Shown: in pieces, positions 1-5,497 of the stretch | How the letters are laid out: every line of letters begins with the position of its first letter | Position numbering within the stretch: the stretch's first letter is position 1 | Assembly (NCBI GenBank): GCA_030618495.1 | Contig: JAUXDE010000106.1 | Location: 1-5,745, forward strand | DNA from: Clostridia bacterium | GTDB taxonomy: Bacteria; UBA6262; WVXT01; JAUXBS01 | Reading direction: 5' to 3' | Length of the DNA: 5,745 bases | Notes under the pieces: model-generated | The model's database searches: none | Told to the model about the DNA's origin: nothing | What the model saw: the letters and a program-made list of their open reading frames with translations, nothing else | Made by a program: the position numbers and the translations under genes

Positions 1-14
1 TATTTATTTTTTAC

Positions 15-43
15 TTGACATTATACTTTTAAGGGTATATAAT
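15..43 (+). promoter_or_regulatory. sigma70-type promoter of the hipBST operon
   Basis: The -35 box TTGACA (15-20) and the -10 box TATAAT (38-43) both match the sigma70 consensus at every base, and the spacer is exactly 17 bp. Transcription would be expected to start near position 50, giving a leader of about 25 nt before the hipB ATG. An AAGGAG ribosome binding site lies at 60-65, 10 nt before that ATG. So strong a promoter fits a toxin-antitoxin operon held down by its own repressor. The assignment rests on consensus match only. Confidence 0.88.
22..39. promoter_or_regulatory. candidate HipB operator inside the promoter spacer
   Basis: An inverted repeat TATAC (22-26), eight bases, GTATA (35-39) fills the spacer between the -35 and -10 boxes and overlaps the first two bases of the -10 box. 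The geometry equals that of the E. coli hipBA operators (TATCC-N8-GGATA, established knowledge), with one base changed in each half-site. A HipB dimer bound here would exclude RNA polymerase. The inverted repeat is seen directly; binding by this HipB is inferred. Confidence 0.6.
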
Positions 44-68
44 ATTCAAGAGATTAGAGAAGGAGTAA

Positions 69-84
69 TATTATCATGATAATA
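69..84. promoter_or_regulatory. perfect 16-bp palindrome over the hipB start codon
   Basis: TATTATCATGATAATA is its own reverse complement and is centred on the AT of the hipB ATG (76-78). As DNA it could be a second HipB site (TATC-AT-GATA core), 46 bp centre to centre from the spacer repeat. As RNA it could fold into a six-pair A-U stem with the AUG in a CAUG tetraloop, four bases after the AAGGAG site. Either reading would affect hipB expression. The palindrome is certain; its function is inferred. Confidence 0.5.
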
Positions 85-276
85 GGAGAAAAGGTAAAAC
101 AATTGAGAAGAAAAACGAATCTTACTCAAGTTGAATTTGCCCGGAGAGCCGGCATTGGTCTTCGCTTTATTAGAAAACTTGAGCAGAAAAAACCTACTGT
201 CAGGCTTGATAAAGTCAATCAGGTTCTTGATTTCCTGGGATATCATTTAGAGGTTATTAAGAATGAGAGAAAATAA
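76..276 (+). CDS. hipB: HipB-type antitoxin / autorepressor (XRE-family HTH)
   Basis: This 66-residue protein is almost entirely one XRE/Cro-type helix-turn-helix domain. It starts GEKVKQLRRKTNLTQ, the HTH spans about residues 17-37 (TQVEFARRAG then IGLRFIRKLEQ), and the closing helix contains PTVRLDKVNQVLDFLG (40-55). The FIRxLEQ-KPTVRLDK pattern is typical of the small regulators paired with HipA kinases (y4mF-like group). Expected role: dimeric DNA-binding protein that represses its own operon and helps contain the kinase. It is shorter than E. coli K-12 HipB (88 residues). The ATG at 76 is chosen because AAGGAG lies 10 nt upstream and the protein begins right at the conserved domain. The 3' end overlaps hipS by 14 nt. 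Codon use is strongly AT-rich. Family is confident; the operator contacts are inferred. Confidence 0.9.
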   Translation: MIIGEKVKQLRRKTNLTQVEFARRAGIGLRFIRKLEQKKPTVRLDKVNQVLDFLGYHLEVIKNERK

Positions 277-589
277 ATACAGGACAGCGGTTGTTTTATT
301 TAAGAATGAAGAAGCAGGAGTATTGAGAGAAACAGAGAATGGGTATATGTTTGAATACAGCGCAGAATTTATAAGGAAAAACATAGCTATTTCCGCTTCA
401 CTGCCTGCCGGTAAGGAATGTTATAGAAGCCAACGATTATTCTCATTTTTTAAGGGGCTTATTCCGGAAGGCTGGTATTTTAATTTGGTGTGCGCTACGT
501 TGAAGATTGACAAACATGATACTTTTGGTATTCTGCTTTCTACATGCAAGGATAATATCGGCGCAGTATCAATAAAGGAAATCAAATGA
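263..589 (+). CDS. hipS: HipS-like protein (separate HipA N-terminal subdomain)
   Basis: This 108-residue protein matches the N-terminal 'couple_hipA' domain of HipA and nothing more. The order is a short beta start (TAVVLFKNEEAGVLRE, 8-23), FEYSAEFI (30-37), ISASLPAGKECY (43-54), LFSFFKGLIPEGW (59-71) and DTFGILLSTCKDNIGAVSI (86-104). In classical HipA this segment is fused to the kinase; here it ends and the kinase starts in another frame. In the E. coli O127 HipBST system, HipS of about this size is the antitoxin, and as I recall a Trp of HipS reaches the HipT active site. Trp71 after PEG is the natural counterpart. The start overlaps hipB and has a weak AGAGG at 249-253; the stop overlaps the hipT start as ATGA. 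Antitoxin function is inferred by analogy. Confidence 0.85.
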   Translation: MRENKYRTAVVLFKNEEAGVLRETENGYMFEYSAEFIRKNIAISASLPAGKECYRSQRLFSFFKGLIPEGWYFNLVCATLKIDKHDTFGILLSTCKDNIGAVSIKEIK

Positions 590-1500
590 AAAAATGTTTT
601 TCTTGCGGGGAAAAAATAGAGGAAGAAAAGACAATTCATGAACATTGTCTGAAAAAACTCTTTGGAATTGAATATTTGCCGGCAGTGAATCTAAGTTTAT
701 CGGAAGTGACTATTAAAGCGCAGGAAGCTGCGGGAAAGTTGTCCATATCCGGGGTGCAACCCAAGCTGTCTATGAGATTGAATCTTGAGAAGAAGGAGTT
801 GGAATCCGTTGGCCAGGGGGGGGAATACATACTGAAACCCCAGGGGGCAACTTTTCCGGATATACCGCAAAATGAAAATACTTGTATGATTATCGCATCA
901 AAGGTCGGAATATTAACTCCGCCTCATACTCTTATCAGGTTAAAGGATGATACACTGGCTTATATTGTGAAAAGGTTTGACAGGAAAAACGGAGAAAGAA
1001 TTCACCAGGAGGATTTCCTGCAGATTTTAGACAAGGAAGACAGGTATGACGGTTCTTTTGAACAAATTGGAAGGAGAGTAAAAGAGTTGTCGGAGGTTCC
1101 CGGTTTGGATGTTCAATACTTCTATACAAGAGTTCTTTTTTTCTTTCTGATAGGCAACGGCGACGCTCACCTTAAGAACTTTTCAGTACTGTACGATAAT
1201 GACGGGAATGCCAGGCTTTCCCCCGTATACGATATTGTTTCATCTAAGTTGGTAATACCGAATGAGGATGATACTGCCTTAGCATTGAACGGCAAAAAAA
1301 ATGACATTAATGCCCGGGATTTCCATTCTTTGATGAACTATTTGCAGATTAAAGACAAGAGAATAAACAAGGAATTACTGGAAAAAATAGACACCATTAA
1401 AGATACGGTAAAAAATTCAATCATGGAAGATAGCAGGCGGAATAACCTTCTTGAGATTATAGAAAAAAGATACAATAGAGTAAGAGATTTACTGAGCTAA
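586..1500 (+). CDS. hipT: HipT-like Ser/Thr kinase toxin (HipA C-terminal core)
   Basis: A 304-residue kinase core of the HipA family without the N-terminal subdomain (E. coli HipA is 440 residues, O127 HipT about 335). Visible elements: a Cys/His-rich start (C4-x2-C7, H18, H20, C21); Gly-rich loop LSISGVQPKLS (52-62) with Ser53 and Ser55 matching the SIS autophosphorylation motif of HipT; YILKP (81-85) with the ATP-binding Lys84; IVKRFDR (127-133); catalytic loop GNGDAHLKNF (190-199) with Asp193; and metal-binding SPVYDIVS (212-219) with Asp216. All key residues are present, so the kinase should be active. Known relatives phosphorylate aminoacyl-tRNA synthetases (GltX for HipA, TrpS for HipT); the target here cannot be read from sequence. 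AAAGGAA (574-580) precedes the ATG, which overlaps the hipS stop. An 8-G run (816-823) and an 8-A run (1294-1301) interrupt the gene. Confidence 0.9.
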   Translation: MKKCFSCGEKIEEEKTIHEHCLKKLFGIEYLPAVNLSLSEVTIKAQEAAGKLSISGVQPKLSMRLNLEKKELESVGQGGEYILKPQGATFPDIPQNENTCMIIASKVGILTPPHTLIRLKDDTLAYIVKRFDRKNGERIHQEDFLQILDKEDRYDGSFEQIGRRVKELSEVPGLDVQYFYTRVLFFFLIGNGDAHLKNFSVLYDNDGNARLSPVYDIVSSKLVIPNEDDTALALNGKKNDINARDFHSLMNYLQIKDKRINKELLEKIDTIKDTVKNSIMEDSRRNNLLEIIEKRYNRVRDLLS

Positions 1501-3467
1501 TGAAAACCTATTCTAAATTTATTATTCTAATAATTATTGTTTCTGTTCTTGTTTACGCAAATTCCGTAAGGAACGGATTTGTCTTTGATGATAAATTCAT
1601 CATCCAGAAGAATGATGTAATAAGAGACATGTCCAACATTTCCCGTATATTCAAATCAACTTACTGGCCCCAGGTCCAGGGAGAACCCAACAAGGGGCTG
1701 TACAGGCCGTTGACGGTGCTGTCCTATGCCGTAAATTACAGTATTGGCGGATTAAACCCTGCCGGCTATCATGTTATTAACATTTTAACACACACATTTA
1801 ACGGAGTACTCCTATTCATCATAATGTTATTTGTATTAAAGGAAGACAACAATGCGGAATTGATTGCTCTTGCAGTGGCGCTGCTCTTCGTTTCACACCC
1901 GGTGAACACCGAAGCGGTATCCGGCGTTGTCGGCAGGGCGGATACGATGGCAACGTTGTTTGTCCTTCTTTCATTCCTGTTTTATATACGGATAAGGCCT
2001 GCCGCGCCGCGGCGGGCTCCCATTCAACAGGCTCAGGGCAGGCATAGAGGTAAACAGGCGCCCGGGACAAAAGCCGCGGGCCTGTCTAAAACCGTTAACC
2101 TTACGCAAGACAGGGTGAGTCTAAAATACTATATAATGTCACTTGCTTTTTTTGCCGCGGGCCTGCTGACAAAGGAGATAGCCGTAACACTGCCCGGTAT
2201 GATTATCCTGTACGACATGTCCTTTGCGGGAAAAGCCGGATTTAAACTAAAAAATAATTTAAGGTATTACGCGGGATATCTTGCCGTTGCCGCATCATAC
2301 ATGATGATAAGGTTCAGTGTTGTCGGTTCCGTGGGGCCCACGGCCATCAAGCAGGTCATGCAAACACATGGCCTGGCGGTAAGGTTTTTTACGGTGGCAA
2401 AGGTTTTCGCGAGTTACATTAAACTGATGTTTTATCCTCTGAATCTCTATTGCGACTATAACAGCTCCTTCCCCTACGCGCTGTCCGTAACGGAGCCGGG
2501 AGTTATCATATCCATTATTCTATTATTTGCGGTTCTGTTGTTGTTTGTTGTTTCCTATAGGAAAAGAAAACAGGTTTTCTTTTCCCTGGGCTGGTTCCTG
2601 GCTGCCATTTTCCCAGTAAGCCAGATTATACCTATAGGAGCCATAATGGCTGAAAGGTTCCTTTACCTGCCGGTCATAGGGTTCTGCATGCTGATGGGGA
2701 TATGCGTATCGGAGATTATCAAGAAGAAGAAAGCGCCTGTCTTCATGGTTTTTATCGCGTTCATCGTCCTGTTCTTCTCGGCAAGGGCCATCAGGCGCAA
2801 CCTTGACTGGTACAGTGACTATAACCTCTGGACGAATACCGTCAATGCGAAACCGGAAGTCGGCAGGGCGTACTATGAACTTGGTACCGCAGCCCTGAAG
2901 GAAAAAAAGTACGATGAAACGATTGAAGCGATGGAGAAATGCATTGAACTCAGCAGGAAGGTGACGGACAACGACAGGAAGCGTTATGCCCTTCTCCCTG
3001 AAACTTACTTACACTGGGTGTGGATGAACCTGGGCCTTGCCTACCAGAAAAAAGATAGGATTGACAATGCCATCTACGCGTATAAAAAATCAATGGAGGT
3101 AAAGCCGGATTATGCCGCGGCGTACAATAATCTCGGGAACGTTTACCTGGAAAAGGGCATGGTTGACGAGGCAATCCTGGAATTCAGGCACTGTATCGCA
3201 ATAGGGCCAAATGTACCCGAGGGGCACTACAATCTCGGTATTGCCTACTCCAGGAAGGGCAACGATGACAGGGCGCTGGAACTGTACAAGAAAGCCGCCG
3301 GGATAGGTCCGGGCTATGCAGAGGCGTGGAATGCGGCAGGCATTATTGAGTACAACAGGGGTAACTACCAAAGAGCGGCGGAGTTATTCAAGAAGGCATT
3401 TGAAGCCAACCCGAATTTCACCGCGGCTAAGAATAACTATGATTTAAGCATCAGGCAACGGAACTAA
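1500..3467 (+). CDS. TMTC-like polytopic membrane protein (GT-C type) with C-terminal TPRs
   Basis: A 655-residue integral membrane protein. The first helix (about 7-20) leads to NGFVFDDKFI (25-34), whose Asp30-Asp31 pair in the first external loop fits the GT-C acidic motif. About ten further hydrophobic segments follow up to residue 428. Diagnostic patches resemble eukaryotic TMTC O-mannosyltransferases: VVGRADTMATLF (143-154), LLTKEIAVTLP (222-232), FYPLNLYCDY (311-320, DUF1736-like) and MAERFLYLPVIGF (383-395). Five TPR units follow at about 455-488, 503-537, 538-571, 572-605 and 606-639. By topology of the family, the TPRs should face the non-cytoplasmic side. Likely role: lipid-linked sugar transfer to proteins; donor and acceptor are unknown. 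An odd basic, GC-rich stretch (about 165-200) sits between membrane segments and seems to derive from an inserted repeat. The ATG shares one base with the hipT stop and lacks a good ribosome binding site, suggesting coupled translation. Family confident, activity not. Confidence 0.82.
   Translation: MKTYSKFIILIIIVSVLVYANSVRNGFVFDDKFIIQKNDVIRDMSNISRIFKSTYWPQVQGEPNKGLYRPLTVLSYAVNYSIGGLNPAGYHVINILTHTFNGVLLFIIMLFVLKEDNNAELIALAVALLFVSHPVNTEAVSGVVGRADTMATLFVLLSFLFYIRIRPAAPRRAPIQQAQGRHRGKQAPGTKAAGLSKTVNLTQDRVSLKYYIMSLAFFAAGLLTKEIAVTLPGMIILYDMSFAGKAGFKLKNNLRYYAGYLAVAASYMMIRFSVVGSVGPTAIKQVMQTHGLAVRFFTVAKVFASYIKLMFYPLNLYCDYNSSFPYALSVTEPGVIISIILLFAVLLLFVVSYRKRKQVFFSLGWFLAAIFPVSQIIPIGAIMAERFLYLPVIGFCMLMGICVSEIIKKKKAPVFMVFIAFIVLFFSARAIRRNLDWYSDYNLWTNTVNAKPEVGRAYYELGTAALKEKKYDETIEAMEKCIELSRKVTDNDRKRYALLPETYLHWVWMNLGLAYQKKDRIDNAIYAYKKSMEVKPDYAAAYNNLGNVYLEKGMVDEAILEFRHCIAIGPNVPEGHYNLGIAYSRKGNDDRALELYKKAAGIGPGYAEAWNAAGIIEYNRGNYQRAAELFKKAFEANPNFTAAKNNYDLSIRQRN
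1997..2085. repeat. GC-rich palindromic repeat embedded in the TMTC-like gene
   Basis: About 62 of these 89 bases are G or C (hand count), far above the flanks. Bases 1997-2017 form an imperfect palindrome around GCCGCGCCGCGGC. GCCTGCC (1997-2003) is repeated inverted as GGCAGGC (2037-2043), bounding a 47-bp unit. Inside it, the minus strand of 2019-2037 reads CCTGAGCCTGTTGAATGGG, close to a CCTGAGCCTGTCGAAGGG-like interspersed repeat that I recall from environmental bacterial genomes, where it often yields 'PEPVE' in spurious translations. A second imperfect hairpin pairs ACAGGC (2054-2059) with GCCTGT (2080-2085). The host reading frame stays open, encoding a basic Pro/Ala/Gln/Gly-rich segment. 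Structure is seen directly; identity as a mobile repeat is inferred. Confidence 0.6.
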
Positions 3468-3470
3468 AAA

Positions 3471-5420
3471 ATGACTCAACCGGATACAACTAAAGATCTA
3501 TTTGAAAAACTTAATGAGCAGCAAAAGGAAGCTGTCCGGCATATAAACGGCCAATTGCTTATCCTTGCGGGCGCGGGTTCGGGCAAGACCAGGGTTATCA
3601 CCAACCGCATAGCTTACATGGTGAGCCAGGGTATTTCACCGTTCAATATCCTTGCCGTTACCTTTACCAATAAAGCTGCGGACGAGATGCGTAACCGCGT
3701 GAAAACCCTTACGGGCGCAAAGGGGCAGGGTGTCACCATCTCCACCTTTCATTCATTCTGCGCGAAGGTGCTTCGTTCGGACATAGAGAAGATAGGCGGC
3801 AGCAGGTACTTCACGATATACAACGATAATGACCAGGAGGATGTAATCAAGCAGTGCATGAAAGAACTTGATATTGACAGCAAGAGGTACACTCCTTCCA
3901 CTTTCAAATGGGCAATCAACAGGGCAAAGGACAGTCTCCTGGACCCCGGGGAGTACGCCAGCCAGCACCTGCCGAATGAAGGGAGCATCGAAAATCTGGT
4001 GATGAAAGTTTATAAACTATACCAGAAAAAGGTAGATGACAGTTCGGGTGTTGATTTCGGGGACCTGCTCCTTAAGACCGTTAAACTATTAAGAACGAAT
4101 GAAGCAGTAAGGGAGAAATACCAAAAACAGTTCACCTACGTCATGGTGGACGAATACCAGGATACGAACTACGCCCAGTACATTCTTATTAAGATACTTG
4201 CCCGGAAGCACGGCAATATTTGTGTGGTGGGAGACGATGACCAGAACATATACACGTGGCGAGGGGCGGATATAAACAACATACTGGGTTTTGAAAAGGA
4301 CTATGACAACGTGAAGGTGATTAAACTTGAACAGAACTACCGTTCTACGAAAAACATCCTGGACATTGCCTGGAATGTTGTTAAAAACAACCTGAACAGG
4401 AAGGAGAAGAAACTCTGGACCTCGAGGGAACAGGGTTCCCAGGTGCAGTACGAACAGCTTAACAGGGAGACCGACGAGGCGTATCTTGTGGTTTCGGAGA
4501 TAGACCGGCTCCTGGAAGAGGAGGAATACAACCTCAGCGATTTTGCCGTATTCTACCGCACCAATGCACAGTCGCGCGTACTGGAGGACGCCCTGCGCAG
4601 GGCGCGCATGAACTACAAGATTGTCGGCAATGTGAGGTTCTACGACAGGAAGGAAATCAAGGATATACTTGGATACCTTCGTGTTATAGTCAACACTGCG
4701 GATTCAATAAGCCTTAAAAGAATCATAAACTCGCCTGCCCGGGGGATAGGCAAGACAACGATTGAGCGTGTTGAGGGGTATGCCCGGAAACATGACATAT
4801 CGTTGTTTGAAGCTTTGAAGAAGTACGGGATGATAAAGGAGATAAGACCGGCCTCAGGAAAAGCGATACAGAAGTTTGTTGACCTCATGAACTCCTTCAG
4901 GGCAGAGAAAAAAGGCATGGAGGCAGGGGGGCTTGCAAAGGACGTTATTGAGAAGACGGGATACAGGAAGGGGCTGGAGGAGGAAGGAACCACGGAGGCC
5001 GCGAGCAGGCTTGAGAACATCAAGGAGCTGGTTTCCGCAATCAGCGATTTTGAGGAGGAGTCCGGGAATAAAAGCGTTGAATCCTTTCTTGAAAGGGCTT
5101 CGCTTGTTTCAGGGGTGGATGCATGGAAGCCTGAGGAGGATTACCTCACGCTCATGACCCTGCACCTTGCAAAGGGGCTGGAGTTTCCCGTCGTGTTCAT
5201 GACGGGCCTTGAGGAGGGGCTTTTCCCGCACGTGACGGGTTTTGACGACCCGGCGGAACTCGAAGAGGAAAGACGCCTGTGTTATGTTGGCATAACCAGG
5301 GCAAAGGACAGGCTGTACCTGACTTCCGCGTCTGAAAGGAAACTTTACGGGCAGTCGCGCTGGAACATGCCGTCAAGGTTCATAAGGGAGGCTGGACTGG
5401 CTATCAGCGATGATGAATAA
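3471..5420 (+). CDS. uvrD: UvrD/PcrA-like superfamily 1 DNA helicase, short C-terminus
   Basis: A 649-residue ATP-dependent 3'-5' DNA helicase of the UvrD/PcrA/Rep group, a cytoplasmic enzyme of excision repair, recombination control and replication restart. All SF1A motifs are present: Q motif LNEQQKEAV (14-22), Walker A AGAGSGKT (33-40), Ia VTFTNKAADEM (63-73), Ib STFHSFCAKVLR (91-102), II YVMVDEYQDTN (223-233), III VVGDDDQNIYTWRGAD (252-267), IV LEQNYRS (286-292), V TLHLAKGLEFPVVF (563-576), and VI RRLCYVGITRAKDRLYL (601-617). Arg610 in motif VI is the expected ATP-contacting arginine. The protein ends shortly after WNMPSRFI (631-638), so it lacks the roughly 70-100 residue tail of UvrD/PcrA that carries the Tudor-like, RNA polymerase-contacting fold. 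The stop abuts a terminator, so this is the natural end. It starts 3 nt after the preceding stop. GC content is higher than in the hip genes. UvrD, PcrA and Rep orthology cannot be separated here. Confidence 0.93.
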   Translation: MTQPDTTKDLFEKLNEQQKEAVRHINGQLLILAGAGSGKTRVITNRIAYMVSQGISPFNILAVTFTNKAADEMRNRVKTLTGAKGQGVTISTFHSFCAKVLRSDIEKIGGSRYFTIYNDNDQEDVIKQCMKELDIDSKRYTPSTFKWAINRAKDSLLDPGEYASQHLPNEGSIENLVMKVYKLYQKKVDDSSGVDFGDLLLKTVKLLRTNEAVREKYQKQFTYVMVDEYQDTNYAQYILIKILARKHGNICVVGDDDQNIYTWRGADINNILGFEKDYDNVKVIKLEQNYRSTKNILDIAWNVVKNNLNRKEKKLWTSREQGSQVQYEQLNRETDEAYLVVSEIDRLLEEEEYNLSDFAVFYRTNAQSRVLEDALRRARMNYKIVGNVRFYDRKEIKDILGYLRVIVNTADSISLKRIINSPARGIGKTTIERVEGYARKHDISLFEALKKYGMIKEIRPASGKAIQKFVDLMNSFRAEKKGMEAGGLAKDVIEKTGYRKGLEEEGTTEAASRLENIKELVSAISDFEEESGNKSVESFLERASLVSGVDAWKPEEDYLTLMTLHLAKGLEFPVVFMTGLEEGLFPHVTGFDDPAELEEERRLCYVGITRAKDRLYLTSASERKLYGQSRWNMPSRFIREAGLAISDDE

Positions 5421-5486
5421 AAAAAGGAATGTTTTATTTGTTTAAAGCATCCCTTTTTTAGAAACAAATAGAAACGTTCCTTTTTT
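5419..5486 (-). terminator. long inverted-repeat terminator for the convergent - strand gene
   Basis: Bases 5420-5443 pair with 5462-5486 over about 24 base pairs, with one G-U pair (5430/5476) and one bulged base (5471); the loop is 5444-5461. Read on the - strand, the hairpin is followed by seven U residues (complement of the A run 5419-5425). It begins about 12 bases after the stop of the - strand gene. The same hairpin, with T6 at 5481-5486, could also act as a back-up stop for + strand transcription. Confidence 0.75.
5421..5459 (+). terminator. rho-independent terminator of the hip-TMTC-helicase operon
   Basis: Bases 5426-5435 (GGAATGTTTT) pair with 5444-5453 (AAAGCATCCC) across an 8-base loop (5436-5443), with one A/C mismatch and one G-U pair. 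The stem is extended by a flanking A tract against T6 at 5454-5459, which is also the U-tract. It starts at the base after the helicase stop codon. Confidence 0.8.
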
Positions 5487-5497
5487 ACCCTTTTTGA

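Noticed and set aside
1451-1476. Possible internal promoter before the TMTC-like gene (TTGAGA ... TACAAT)
   Set aside because: The spacer is only 14 bp, and no acceptable -35 box lies at 17 bp; the region is also AT-rich coding sequence.
263-1500. hipS and hipT as one hipA gene broken by a frameshift or sequencing error
   Set aside because: The junction is a clean ATGA overlap with an AAAGGAA site before the hipT ATG, HipT has its own Cys/His N-terminus, and the split point matches known HipS/HipT proteins.
1819-2070. Minus-strand reading frame through the repeat in the TMTC-like gene
   Set aside because: It lies opposite a well-supported membrane domain. Its 'ACPEPVEW' text is the translation of the interspersed repeat, not a protein signature.
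4640-5023. 127-codon minus-strand frame opposite the helicase
   Set aside because: Ser/Pro/Ile-rich antisense shadow of conserved helicase domain 2, with no ribosome binding site or family resemblance.
4933-5157. 74-codon + strand frame inside the helicase
   Set aside because: Arg-rich out-of-frame translation; the helicase frame is conserved throughout.
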